Assembly (NCBI GenBank): GCA_030549495.1
Contig: JAUIRK010000069.1
Span: forward strand, 620,001-684,000
Direction of reading: 5' to 3'
Length of the DNA stretch: 64,000 nt
DNA from: Nectonema munidae
Taxonomy: Eukaryota; Nematomorpha; Nectonematoida; Nectonematidae
Below, piece by piece: positions 11,262 to 22,278 of this stretch. The notes under the pieces are model-generated. The model ran no database searches. It saw nothing but the letters and a program-made list of their open reading frames with translations, and had not been told where the DNA came from. The stretch's first letter is position 1. Every line of letters begins with the position of its first letter. Position numbers and translations under genes: made by a program.

Positions 11262-13195
11262 ATGGGACGCAATATTAAGTTTAATAAAGACTGGCTCAAA
11301 AAAGAAGATGCATCTGGTAAAACAATTGATTTTTGGTGTATTCGAAAGAATGATTTTGGATGACGCTAAAGATAAATGTTTTGTTATTTCTTATGATGAA
11401 ACAACTAACTTAGAAGATAAAAAGAGCCAGAAATTATGATAAGATTTTGGTCAAGCATTCTTCATCAGGTTTGTTCGTTTCATCTAGAAAGTTTGCATTT
11501 AGGCCATGCTCCAAGTGAAACTATATCAGAATCAATTATCAATGTTGTCAACGCAAACAATTTAAAGTTTGAAAATTTTATTACACTTTCAGTGATGGTC
11601 CCAATGTTAACAAAAAAGTTTTTTCCCTTATTAATGAAACAGTGAAAATTTGTAGAGGAAAAGCTCTTTTTAATGCTGGAACATGTCAGTTGCATGCAAT
11701 TCACAATGCGTTTTCAAAAGGCATAAAGGCTTTGAATGAAAAAATTTCTTCTTTTTTAACTTTTGTTTACAAATACTTTAAAGGATGGCCTACTCGTTAT
11801 GAGGATTTTCACAAAGTACAAGAAGAATTAAACTACCCAATATCAAAGCTAAAGAAGCACACTGACAATCGATGGATTTCTCTTCGTGTTTCAGTTAAAA
11901 AAATATTGGAACAATGGGATGTTCTTAAAAAATATTTTCTAGGTTTCGTTCCAAATAATTGCAAGTCCGCAAATCAAATTTTTATTACAAGTTTATTGTT
12001 GAACAGCTGAATACTCCAACTCTCAAAGTCGAACTTCTTTTTATTAATTCAGCAATACAGGTTTTTGAAAAATTTAACAGAAAGTTTCATAACACTGAGC
12101 CATTAATTCATCTTATTTATGAAGAAATTATAAATCTAACCATCACATTAGCAAACAGAATTTTAGAAACCCCTATAGAAAAGAATTTCTCCATAAAAGA
12201 AATTTAAAAAAGTTTCTAAATTCTGTTGAAAATGAATCAGAAAATTTTTTTATTGATCCAAAAAAATGATATTTTGTGAAGAAATTAAAATTAAATTAAA
12301 TAAACTGGGTATTGATTCCATTATAGTCACGAATTTTATGAAAAAATGTTTTTCTTTCTATAAGGAGTCTTGCTTTTACATATTAAAATCATCTCTATTG
12401 TGCGATGAATTAATCAAGTGCTTTCGTTGTCTTTCTCCAGATAGAAGATCGCATTTTTCTAGTTTAAGTGACATTGAAAAACTTGCTAGCATTTTGCCTC
12501 AAAAAGCTGATACAGAAGTTTTGATAGATGAATGGAAGGTTTTGCAGACTGAGACTATTCTTGAAAAATATACAAAAGATAGAGTCGATTTTTATTGGAG
12601 GTATATATTTTCAATCAAAACTTCTTCTGGAATGCCCAAGTATCCTGTATTAATGAGCATAGTTAAAGCTGCTTTATGCGTTTCGCAAGGTAATGGCGAT
12701 GTTGAAAGACAGTTTTCAAAAAGAATTTTAACTGGTGATAAAAGTAATTTGTCTTTGAAATCTATGAATGCGCGTTTGGTTGTGAGAAGCGGATTGCAGT
12801 ATTTTGATAACAGACCCTATGCTGTTCCTTTAACTCGCGAACTTCTTAATTTAGGCAAAAGTGCTTATCGAAAGTATAAAGATAATTTGGAAATGGATAA
12901 AAAGAACAAAATTGAGAAGCGAAAACAAGAAAGTGCAAAACAGAGATCAGAAGAAATCTGCCGAATTTTTAAGTCAAAAAAAGTTAAAATTGAGGAGATT
13001 GAAATGCACTACGAAGAAAAAAGTCGTGAATATGAAATCGTTCAGAAAGCTACCAATAGTTTACTTGATAAAGCTTCAAAAAGACTTGAAGATGCTATTC
13101 ATTCTAAAAATCCAACTTCTATTCATTTAGCATATAGTTTTCTTAAAGCAGCTCAGACTAAAAGAAATGAAGAACTCAAAAAAATATTGATTTGA
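11262..13195 (+). pseudogene. hAT-superfamily transposase, broken
   Basis: It starts MGRNIKFNKDWLKKED, continues in several frames with CQLHAIHNAF and DNRWISLR, and ends in a long open part (12266-13195) with GNGDVERQFS, the hAT C-terminal motif (usually N-ADVER-FS), followed by a lysine/glutamate-rich coiled-coil-like tail. The role would be DNA cut-and-paste. The frame is interrupted near 11360, 11430, 11645, 12008 and 12206-12260, so it is not functional. The last 309-codon part is unusually well kept. It belongs to a divergent hAT branch annotated only as uncharacterised in many animals, so the exact family is uncertain. Confidence 0.72.
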
Positions 13196-13741
13196 TTCAA
13201 CTAAATTCAAAAATAAACACGCGAAAATCTGGACTTATTGATCAATTTCTAAAAAAAATAGTTTAAATGAATTATAATTTTTCTATCTTTTATTTTAAAT
13301 AAAAATTTATTCAAGATTTTTGTTAGAACCTTTTTGGAACCTTTTGTATTTTCTGGAACCTTTTAATAAAAACAATGTGCTGGGATGTTAGAGTGAATCA
13401 AATTTGCAAATCAGGTATTTTACACATATGTAGGCATTTTCAAGTAGGCTGAATTCAATAGTGATGTTTATTTTTTATATAATCATACCTGTCAAAAAAA
13501 TGATTGACATATGACGCTTCAACTGAAATAAAGGACTTCATGATTAAATAGTTATACGTAGCTATATATGTAATTTATTTTGTCACAGAACAAATAGAAT
13601 TATAAGTAGGAAAAAGAAAATTGCAAAAAAATAAAATATAACTGAAAATGATATAGAACTAAAAACGGGATTTTATACAGAATTCAATGAGGTGATTTTT
13701 TTAATGAAATTAATTAAATACAAAACAAGGACTCTGTAGAG

Positions 13742-14195
13742 CAGTGGTTCCCAACTTTTTTTATCCCGTTCCCCCTTTTCCAGTCACTTTTTTACCTATG
13801 GACCCCTACAACTGAATAGTTTGAGCCAACAAAATTAATCAAAGATTTTTATGCAAAAAATTATTGTAGTCATCTGATTAAATCGTATCCTTATTCATAT
13901 GAAATCAGAGAAATCGTAAAGCCTGACATAAAATGTGAATAAAATTTTTTTTCAATTAAAATATAAATTTTCAAAAATATTGTAACTAATAAAAAGGATA
14001 TATAAACATACAAAATATGAAACTTTAAAAAGGGAAGAAAATATTTATTTAAAAAAGCTCAAAATATATATATTTATATTGATTTGGAAAGTAGAAGTAT
14101 ATTAAAGAAGATTCAGCATAAGTAGTTTGAAGTAGAATTTCCATGGACCCCTTGGAATTCTTCCATGGACCCCCAAAGATGGTTGGGAACTACTG
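13742..14195. mobile_element. hAT-type non-autonomous element (CAGTGGTTCCC)
   Basis: A 454 bp element. The left end CAGTGGTTCCCAAC is inverted at the right end (GTTGGGAACTACTG), of the Charlie-like hAT type. The 8 bp ctgtagag is repeated exactly at 13734-13741 and 14196-14203. A second, inner inverted pair involves the ATGGACCCC motif. There is no coding content. Confidence 0.92.
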
Positions 14196-14639
14196 CTGTA
14201 GAGGCATATTTTGATGTGCATCATTTTATTTGAAGGATGGTAGAAAGTTCGTTTATACCATTCACTCTACAATATCTCGAAACAAGCTGAATCAGTGAAT
14301 TTAAATAAGTTTCGTGTTTGACCATTTTGAGAAAGTTTTATACGTATAATCAAACAATATACAAAAGAACGAAGATGATAAAGTTGAAACATAATTTATT
14401 TATAATAAAAATTTGATCGTTTTTTTTATATCTGATCATTTGGTTGTCGTATCGTTTCTCTAAAATAAAAAATATTTTCATCTCAATTAGAGTTTTCTGC
14501 ATAAAATTTGCTATTTTATATTATTTAATATTTGCTGGCAGTATTTAAAAAAAAGTGAATGATCTCCTTTATTAAAAACTGTCAAGGATAATAAAAATAG
14601 TTTAAAATAAAAAAGAAAAACTATTTTGAAAATTTGCCT

Positions 14640-15200
14640 TTTTAATAATCAAGATTCAAAAAAACATTTAAAAGAAATTTACATTTCTTGGGTTTTTCTC
14701 ATTATTAAAAGCAAAAATAGTTGCATTTACTCTTGCCGTATCTAATAGATAAGAAAAAGCGGCTAATGTCCATTTTTTTGTTTTTCTATTTGTGGAATAA
14801 TTTCTTATTCTCTGATCGAGTATATCAGTTCCACCCTTGGAAAAATTGCAAGTTTACTTTTTTCATCGTCTACTGTAATTCCTAAAATGGGGGGGGGGGT
14901 CTTGAAGTCAAAACTAATACATTTTTCTTTCCTTTTGATTTAGAAAATACTACATAACTATGAATTGATAAAAATCCCAGCAAAACTTAAAAGAAAATTC
15001 ATCTCTATTATCTAAACTTTTTATACTTTGCGGAATACCTTTTCTTCTTGTGTCTATTGTACCGACTATAGTTAATCCTTTTTATAAAGCCAATCAGCTA
15101 TCTCTATAGAGGTATACAAACGGTCAATGGTTAAATTTCGACCTCTCAAAGATAAATATGCAGTAATAATGCCTCTTATAAGTGTATAAGTTCTATATAA
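14640..15200 (-). pseudogene. Second piggyBac transposase remnant
   Basis: On the minus strand near 15150 the reading RGRNLTIDRLYTSIEIADWL matches the second catalytic-Asp region of piggyBac transposases (G-N-T-DNFFTS-LA). Near 15050 LTIVGTIDTRRKGIP matches the following LVGT motif. Near 14810 KGGTDILDQRIRNYSTNRKT matches the third-Asp GGVD--DQ motif, followed by KKWTLAAF. These pieces lie in order but in different frames with stops, so this is a dead copy. It is distinct in sequence from the copy at 4469-6195. A G run at 14889-14898 interrupts it. Confidence 0.65.
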
Positions 15201-15786
15201 TTTTTTTCAATATATACATCGTTACCTTGGCAAAACTTGGATGGCATTTTCTGAAGAAGAGGGAGCCTACTTTATATATACAAATGTAAAAAAGTTTGAG
15301 AAGTTATAACTTCATTCCTCCGAAATAGAAACTTACCAAATTTTGCATATCTGTATGCACATATAAATGGAATATTCAAAGTTTGAAAAAATTATATATA
15401 ATATTTAAAAAACATGATGTAATCATGCAAACTCCATTTGAAATATAATTCAAAACGTAATTTTGATTCTATTGTCTAAAAATGAAAAAAAAAATTTTGA
15501 ACCTAAATATATGAATCAATTTTATAGTATAATGATGAGTATCAAAATTATTTGTGCCTCATTGGAAATTTATTTTCCAATGAAATTATAGATTCCAAAT
15601 AAAATTGAAACTTCAAAGAGAAATAAATTCATTTGTGAAATGACTAAAAATTTGAATATAGTCTTTGGAGAATAGCATGAAAACAAATCGTTCAAAAATC
15701 AGTACAATATATCTGACCGCAAACATACCACGATTTTAAAAAAGTCACAAATTAAACAAAAATGTTAAAAAAAAAACTTTTTATAA
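15201..15786. other. AT-rich spacer
   Basis: Nothing recognisable apart from possible further decayed piggyBac sequence near 15200-15280. No exon supported. Confidence 0.4.
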
Positions 15787-16105
15787 CTACTTAAATAAAG
15801 AGTTAATTTTTTTAGTTGGGCTGTCATGTCAATCAATTTTTTGACAAGGTTTGATTGATTTTTAAAAAACATAAACGTGACCATTGTATTCAGCATACAT
15901 GAAAACGGGTGTATATAAATAGAAAACTTTGTATAAACATTTAAACTAAACGTTTCTTTTTTCAGTTGAGCTGTCATATATCAATCAATTTTTTGATTGG
16001 TTTGGTTGATTTTTTAGAAAATAAACGTGACCATCGTGCTTAGCACTCTTGAAAATGGGTATATATGTGTAAAAAATTTTGTATACCCATTTAAACTAAA
16101 AGTTT
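15787..16105. repeat. Two-unit tandem repeat, about 150 bp period
   Basis: Two diverged direct copies. Each contains GAGCTGTCAT or GGGCTGTCAT, then AATCAATTTTTTGA, then AAACGTGACCAT, then a TTTGTATA element, and each is followed by TTTAAACTAAA-like sequence. The ctgtcat anchors lie at 15821 and 15971. It lies 270 bp beyond the stop of the EB-module gene. Confidence 0.65.
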
Positions 16106-16377
16106 CTTTAAATAGCCCCCGTCACTGAGGAAATGAAAATAGGGCGTCACTAATAGTGTTAACATCTAATCTCTGTTTTTACCTTTATTTAAATGTTTTT
16201 TTTATCTGGAATGCTGGTCCCCCCTCCCAAAAAGGTATTATACGCCCAAAGGCGTGGGTCTCATGCAAACCAGAAATTTGCACTCATTGTTGCCAGCTTG
16301 TTGCTCAACATCATCAGCATCATCATTATCATCATCCTCTTCTTCATCATCTTAATCTTCATAATTCAAAAATAGAT

Positions 16378-19158
16378 TTAGAAATAACAACAATAAAAGA
16401 CGTAGTAAAGAAAGATATTGTATCTCATCTCAGGACATCTATTAATTTTGAGTATTACGATATCTCTCTTTGTTAATTTTTTAATTTGAACGCCATACTT
16501 TTTTTTGAATTTTAAATATTGAACTAAATTGGTCTCAATCTTTGATCCAATGTTTTCTTTTTTTGTATATATCTCAATCTCGATTTTATTTCTAAAAACT
16601 AAAATTCTATTGTAAACATACCATAGTGATTGCTTCTTGAAAATGCTGTGTACGATTTCTCCAATTCTTTTCTTCACCACGGAAATCTGGTGCTGCCTCA
16701 GTTTTTTTCGATTCTTTGCCAAAGCTATCGTTACAACGTGGAGGTAGCATGCTTGCTTTCTTATGGGCAAGCACTGCTTGTCGATACGCTCATACCCAGC
16801 TTTGCAATCACATCGCCTATCTTTGCACACTTCTGCACTCCTGCATTGAAAGTTTTTTTTACAGAATGCGCCATAATTCTTGAATTTCTTACACACCCCC
16901 TTTTTAAAATATCCATCGAAACACTGACATGAATAGAGCAGCTTACTTGCGCGTACTCCCCCCAATTTGCAGTAGTTACTCACGCACTCCATATCCGCGA
17001 TGCAATCTCTCCCAATCTCCTTCCTTGCTTGATTAGCTATCGGCAAGCGCCCTTCTTCTGAAGCAACTTCAGATGCACTGCTAGATCTATTATGATCCAA
17101 CTTGACACTTTCTTCCTTGTAACAAGTGAAAGTGCGTGCAAACGCTGGTTCCATATTTATCACGCTAGCAAATGCCATCAAAAAGTCTTTTTCTTCAAAA
17201 TACACTCTTCTTTCACCTCTTGCACACTGACACAGGTCACACGCATCTGTACAAAAAGTAGGCAACTTATTTTCTTCTTTGTAATATTTAAATTCATTAC
17301 ATCTGAGCTTGCGCCATTTTTCATTGCTTTCAAGCAGTTTAATCCTCTTTTTCAAACACTTGAAGATGTTTGTTACACTAATCATATTTTCTTCTAGCTC
17401 AGGGGAAATTTCTTTTACTTTTTCTCCAAGTATTCTACTTATTAATTTTCCAATCTTATTATCCTCTGCTCTCGTGTACAAGATTACGTTAACTTGCCTT
17501 TTTTCGCTTTCTATTCCAATTTTACTAGCCACGTACAAATCTGTTAGGTAATATGACATATATTTGACTAAGCCATTTTTGATGTCTCTCTTTGCAAATT
17601 CCTCGTCAGATGGAACTTTCTTTGTCTTAAATTTGATTAAAAATGGACAAATGGGTTTCTCTTCCGTGTTCGGTACACACTCATTGCCATCATGGAAATA
17701 GTTTTCTTCACATATACAGCTCCCTCCCTTGCATACTTCTGCTTTTGCACTGTTGCACTTTAGTAACTCTTTTTCATCACAACCCTCACCCAACTTCTTA
17801 TATCCTTCACACTTTTCTTTGGAAGCAAAGCCTTTAAAGCAGGCGCATATCGATTTTACCCCTCTGAACTCACAAAAAGCAGACGCACACTCAGAATGCG
17901 TTCGACACTCCTCTCCTAAACCCTTGCTGACTTCTTTTTCTATTATCTCATATTCAGAACTTTTACATTTTTGGAATTCACAGCTCCCACTCAAACATTG
18001 AGAATCTGTTTCACAATCTTTTTCGATACCCAACTTTAAGTAACAAGAACCTTTGGAATCATACTGCCGCAATGGACACCTGCACCTTCCTTCATAGCAA
18101 ACATGATTAAAACATTCTTCATCTTTATTGCAAAATTCACTAGGACTTTTCTTTGCCACACATGTGTTATTTTCTTTAAACTCATTAAACGAACAAAAGC
18201 ACCTTCCCGAAATACATCTACCGGTTAAGCATTCTTCTCCCTGAAGACATTCTTTCAACCATTTTTTTTTCTTATTGCATGTATTCCTTCCATATTCCGT
18301 CTCTTTGCACCCACACTTTTCATCTACACAGTTTGACGACAAACACTCCTTTGATTGTGAGCACTTTTCTCGAAGCTTTTTCAACTTTGCACACTTGCTA
18401 TTTTTCACGTAATACACTTTCTTATCACAAGTGCAAACACCAAGGTTGCAAAAATTCTCCTTACACTCTTTATTTTGTAAACATACTTCACCTCCCTCTT
18501 TTTTGGCCCAGCACCATGCATCCTTGAAAAATCTTTCTTCTCCACAAGTACACTTACTCCTCACACACTTTCCGCTTTTTGCAATGAATTTGCAGTTTTT
18601 GTCGGAAGAACAAAAGACTTTTTCAAAATTTTCGCATTTTTCTCCATCTTTAAATCCAAGTCTGCAATAACATCTTCCACTTAAACACTTGTCAGTAAGG
18701 CATTCATTATCACTCTTACATTTTTGACCTCCTTGCACCTTTTTGTAGCATTCACCATTTGATGCAAATAAATCTTTTTTACAGAGACATCGGAAAGTGT
18801 GTAGTTTGTCACACAAACCTGTTTTACAATCTCTACTGAAGGCACATTTCTCTCCCAACTTTTTTACTTTTTTCAATCTGCAGTTTAAAATTATATCCAA
18901 ATCTGTATACTTTTTAAAATAAGAGGCAAATTTCTTCTTGTATTCACTTCGCCTAGAACTTGTTATAGTGTAGTATTTTTTGGAATCGCAATGCGTATTC
19001 ACACAACCTTTCACCATATATTTTCCATTTAAACTTAATTTTAGATATTCTTCAACATTTTTGCAAACATTATTTAGATTTTCATTTTTCATTAAAGCCT
19101 TCCCTTTCATAAATATTAGCACTGCTATGAGTGCTAAAATTATTTTAATAAACTTCAT
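16378..19158 (-). CDS. Secreted multi-EB-module cysteine-rich protein
   Basis: A single-exon open frame of 926 residues from the ATG at 19158. This start is chosen because it opens a clear signal peptide (MKFIKIILALIAVLIF); an in-frame ATG at 19245 adds 29 residues with no signal. A short N-terminal domain (32-93) is followed by about ten EB-like cysteine modules (94-503; pattern GEKC-x4-EC-x4-C-x4-C-C-x-C), a cysteine-bounded domain of unknown type (504-601), another cysteine cluster (610-680), two more EB modules (715-803) and a second cysteine-bounded domain resembling the first (804-908). There is no membrane segment apart from a weak aromatic tail. EB modules occur in nematode and arthropod extracellular proteins and are often taken as protease-inhibitor-like or adhesive. 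The function here is unknown. Intronless structure and clean coding suggest a functional gene, possibly retroposed long ago. Confidence 0.85.
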   Translation of the reverse strand: MKFIKIILALIAVLIFMKGKALMKNENLNNVCKNVEEYLKLSLNGKYMVKGCVNTHCDSKKYYTITSSRRSEYKKKFASYFKKYTDLDIILNCRLKKVKKLGEKCAFSRDCKTGLCDKLHTFRCLCKKDLFASNGECYKKVQGGQKCKSDNECLTDKCLSGRCYCRLGFKDGEKCENFEKVFCSSDKNCKFIAKSGKCVRSKCTCGEERFFKDAWCWAKKEGGEVCLQNKECKENFCNLGVCTCDKKVYYVKNSKCAKLKKLREKCSQSKECLSSNCVDEKCGCKETEYGRNTCNKKKKWLKECLQGEECLTGRCISGRCFCSFNEFKENNTCVAKKSPSEFCNKDEECFNHVCYEGRCRCPLRQYDSKGSCYLKLGIEKDCETDSQCLSGSCEFQKCKSSEYEIIEKEVSKGLGEECRTHSECASAFCEFRGVKSICACFKGFASKEKCEGYKKLGEGCDEKELLKCNSAKAEVCKGGSCICEENYFHDGNECVPNTEEKPICPFLIKFKTKKVPSDEEFAKRDIKNGLVKYMSYYLTDLYVASKIGIESEKRQVNVILYTRAEDNKIGKLISRILGEKVKEISPELEENMISVTNIFKCLKKRIKLLESNEKWRKLRCNEFKYYKEENKLPTFCTDACDLCQCARGERRVYFEEKDFLMAFASVINMEPAFARTFTCYKEESVKLDHNRSSSASEVASEEGRLPIANQARKEIGRDCIADMECVSNYCKLGGVRASKLLYSCQCFDGYFKKGVCKKFKNYGAFCKKNFQCRSAEVCKDRRCDCKAGYERIDKQCLPIRKQACYLHVVTIALAKNRKKLRQHQISVVKKRIGEIVHSIFKKQSLWYVYNRILVFRNKIEIEIYTKKENIGSKIETNLVQYLKFKKKYGVQIKKLTKRDIVILKINRCPEMRYNIFLYYVFYCCYF

Positions 19159-19363
19159 CTCGTTTGTTATATCAAGCGATAATAAATGGTATAAATTGAA
19201 GGTGAGATAACCTTGAAATGAATGAATATGCAAATAGATAGGCACGCATGCTTGCTATTTCTTAAACGAATAGAATCGCACAAAAATTTTAGCCAATGAA
19301 ATCGCTCAAATAATTTTAGCCAATCAACACGACTATTGTGCGTGAGTGATACTTCTATTCTTT

Positions 19364-19372
19364 ATATATCGC
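19364..19372 (-). promoter_or_regulatory. Candidate TATA box of EB-module gene
   Basis: On the minus strand TATATAAAG stands about 205 bases upstream of the chosen ATG. A TCACTCACGC initiator-like run follows about 20-25 bases downstream of it. The spacing suggests a start near 19340 and a 5' leader of about 180 bases. This rests on motif and position only. Confidence 0.4.
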
Positions 19373-20390
19373 GCGTGTTTTAATTTTTACTTCATCACAC
19401 AACCGCTATCATGAATAAATTTCATTGGATAGAAAGAAACACTTCACAACCATCCCACTCATGGAACATTGGTCCATAGGCATGAAATAATAATAAAAAA
19501 GTTTATTTTACAAATGTCGGTTTTAAAAAAAGTTAGCATTCAAGAAGTGAGAAAATATTTCTTTGTCTTAACTTCCTCAAAACAGCCATCGTGAAGAACA
19601 ATGTCGCATCTAGTGGAAAATATTTTTTGTTATTTTTCCTAAAAGTTGTGCATCATCTTTGAGCGAAATAAGAACGTGAACATCTTTTTTTGTCTTGTAA
19701 ATAACTAACAACACTTTATTGATAAAGCTTGCGGCAACAGACAGACACAGGAGTATTAGCATGCCATTTTTGCAATTAAAACTATTTTCTCGTCGAATCT
19801 ATCATGAAGAAAATCCTCTTTCTATTTTCATTTCTTTAGAAGAAATAGGGCGATACTTTTTAGTACACTTTTCTCAGACTCATCCTTTACGTTCATTCCT
19901 TTACGTTTGACATTTTTATCGCTTAAAATTTTCCATTGTGGTAAGAGTTTTCGAAAATATTTCAACAGGTATAACTAGGATAACCACATTTTAACATTAT
20001 CAAGTTCGGATAAAAATGGTATTGAAAAAAATCAAGAACAAAAATTTCATCAGAAGTTTTTTTTTCATAAAATTTAATCACCATATTTTTACCATTTGTG
20101 TGAGATCTAGGATCTGATGTGGCATATGGTACGTATTGTCAGCCTAACTTTTTTTGTATAAATTCACTATTAGCAATAAAATGTACACCAGCTAATAGTA
20201 TAAATCTACACCAGCTAATAAAGATATCTCTTCTTCTATTGACTTTTTAATTAAAAATTCTTTAATATTTTGATGAATTTTTTGAGAACCTTCGGCTTCC
20301 TCAATATTAATTAAATGAACTTTTTGAATGTGTGTTTTCATACTTTATGTTGTTACATCTGGGGAATATTTTAGATTTAGAGGAAGACAT

Positions 20391-20495
20391 TAGCCATTTA
20401 CGACCAAACAAAGCAGACGACTTAATAATTCCTATTAATTCCATTTAAAGTAAGATGTCGTCTGCGTTCCCTTTGGGAACATTGATCGGGTTATT
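20391..20495. mobile_element. Degenerate piggyBac-like MITE
   Basis: The left end GCCATTTACGACCA and the right end (inverse CCCGATCAATG, preceded on its strand by GTTCCC) match the ends of the copies at 35141, 54086 and 62995. The flanks are atta and ttat rather than exact TTAA. AAGCAGACGAC inside is shared with the 41772 copy. Confidence 0.45.
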
Positions 20496-20928
20496 ATAAT
20501 AGAATACAAATGAATAAAATAAATTTAATTAAAAAAATAATAAACAAAATAAAATTTATAACTAATTTTTCTTTAATAATTAATTAAATTAAAAAACAAA
20601 AAAATTGTAATTTAAAAACTGGTTTAAACCGATTTTTCCTCACTGGTGGTTACAAGGGGATCAAAATTGCAATGCTTCTCCTTGACCAGGTATGGTGAGT
20701 ATAATTATCACCATGAACTACAAAGAGACAAAAACTTTTAAGCAAATTATTACTGGACCTTCCTCACCATTTTCTCGATTGATAAAGATGGCAAACTTAA
20801 AAAAGATTGTTTAGAATATAGAAAAAATGTCTATCTTTCTACATTTTAGGATTTTATCAATTTTTCTGTTATTATTCAGATGAAGGTATTGCTTTATTAG
20901 CCTAAATTTTTGTCTATATTATAATAGC

Positions 20929-20990
20929 CTGGCGTCTATGTGTAGTAGGCAGAATCATTCTGATTGGTTGAAGTAATTATTGATTGACAT
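20929..20990 (+). repeat. Possible Helitron 5' end
   Basis: The run TCTATATTATAATAG followed by a GC-richer stretch (cctggcgtctatgtg) also occurs at 62488 followed by a CTGTCTGCGTGC stretch. This composition is typical of Helitron 5' ends in animals. No hairpin plus CTRR 3' end was found. Confidence 0.3.
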
Positions 20991-21971
20991 TAAATTGACA
21001 TTTATACTTATTCAGATGAGGGTATTGCTTTATTAGCTTGAAATTTTTGCGTAGTTAGCATTATAAATGAAGGCCACTCCAACATCTGGACTCTGTTTCC
21101 AATACATGTTTTGTTCAGGATACTAAAAACAACCACTAAAAAAGTATTACTAAGGATTTTTTAAATTCATTAAATCATAAATTAGTAATCTGTATGCAAA
21201 ATATTAAGAAGAATATTAAAAGTTTAGGACTTAAACGTGGTGATGAAAAAGACAGCCTGTAGTGAGTGGAGAAGCAAAATCAAGATTTCTTAAATCTTTG
21301 TTTGATTATTATCATCTTTGGTGATCTTGCTCACCCCACCTTGCTGGAATTAATCATGGCGGTTAAAATGGAATGATGATTAAAATTTTAATTTCAAGTA
21401 ATAATTGAATTTTTGGGCACTTTGTTATCTGTGGGCTTGAGAAAATTAATATTTTTGACTATACTTGAGAAAATTAATATTTTTGATATAACAAAAACCC
21501 TTTCACATTCAAAAATAATAGTAAAAAAACGAATTTATTTTCAAACTTTTGCCAAATTAAGGATTTTATGGTATACTAAATTTTCATATATTCTATTGAT
21601 CCTATTTTGGATTATTGTCCCTGAGAGGAACGCACCCGGATTCCTGTGGAATTCATTAGGGATTAATCAAAATCCTCTTGTAATTACTTTACGTGAACTA
21701 AAATGGGCTAACTTCATCAGCACATTAAATTATCAAATTGATATTATTTGACCTGATTTTTAGTTTTATTTAAAACTTTCAATTAACATTATAGCACCTT
21801 ACAATTTTTTAAAAATCACCTGAATTTTTTTATAGTAGAATAAAAATGCGTCCTTTTGAAAGGGAAGTGCGCCGGCATTGAGCTAATAATGATGCATCAC
21901 CAAAAATATATGAAGGCCTTGCTTTTTTCACGCATAAGAGATTAAGATGCTATTGAAAAAAGGAAAAAGCT

Positions 21972-22139
21972 TTATTTGTCAACAATGAGATTTGGAAAAA
22001 AATTAGCACATATGTAGATGCGGCCCAAGTTATCAGATTGTCCTTCGATCGAAGTGACGATGCAGCGATTAACCACCAACAAACTTTCATTATCTTCATC
22101 AACGCCCAAAACTAAGTCAACTTCATCTCCGCAAAAAAT
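21972..22139 (-). CDS. Candidate last exon, unrecognised gene
   Basis: After a TTTATTTTCTAG acceptor the minus strand is open for 56 codons to a TAA. It reads GDEVDLVLGVDEDNESLLVV, then RCIVTSIEG and LGRIYICANFFPNLIVDK. Base composition is clearly richer than its surroundings and codon choice looks coding. An AATAAA overlaps the stop. The GDEV-x-hydrophobic pattern faintly recalls cold-shock or OB-fold repeats, but that is weak. I do not recognise the protein and could not find a convincing upstream exon. An LTR-element fossil begins just upstream on the opposite strand. It could be a genuine 3' exon or a relic. Confidence 0.42.
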   Translation of the reverse strand: MFCGDEVDLVLGVDEDNESLLVVNRCIVTSIEGQSDNLGRIYICANFFPNLIVDK

Positions 22140-22278
22140 CTAGAAAATAAATTAACGCATCAGAAGCATGTGTAATTAAACTTAAAACTTAAATCAGTGC
22201 ATGTGTAAATAAACTTAAACAAAAATTTTTATGATTTATAAAACACTAAATTTTTATTTAAAATGGACTAGAGAACGT

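Larger units (their letters stand above)
10440..13387 (+). mobile_element. Composite hAT-type element
   Basis: A 2.9 kb DNA transposon. The left end CATCCCAGCG is inverted at the right end as GCTGGGATG. Just inside both ends lie AGAACCTTT and GGAACCTTT motifs in the same orientation, not inverted, which may be transposase-binding repeats. Inside are a hAT dimerisation-domain remnant (10766-10906) and a longer, different hAT transposase remnant (11262-13195). No clear 8 bp target duplication was found, so the borders are provisional. It sits just after the SLC41 3' UTR. Confidence 0.65.
19373..21971. other. AT-rich intergenic stretch
   Basis: No host exon supported. It holds a degenerate piggyBac-like MITE (20391-20495), a possible Helitron 5' end (20929) and a direct repeat of the form TATTCAGATGA-GGTATTGCTTTATTAGC at about 20874 and 21010. 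Two inverted-looking lines near 21435-21490 (GAGAAAATTAATATTTTTGA twice) are a short tandem duplication. Confidence 0.4.

Noticed and set aside
16630-19210. Several plus-strand open frames opposite the EB-module gene
   Set aside because: They are reverse-strand shadows rich in Phe, Ser and His, arising from the cysteine-rich codons of the real gene; no signal or family.
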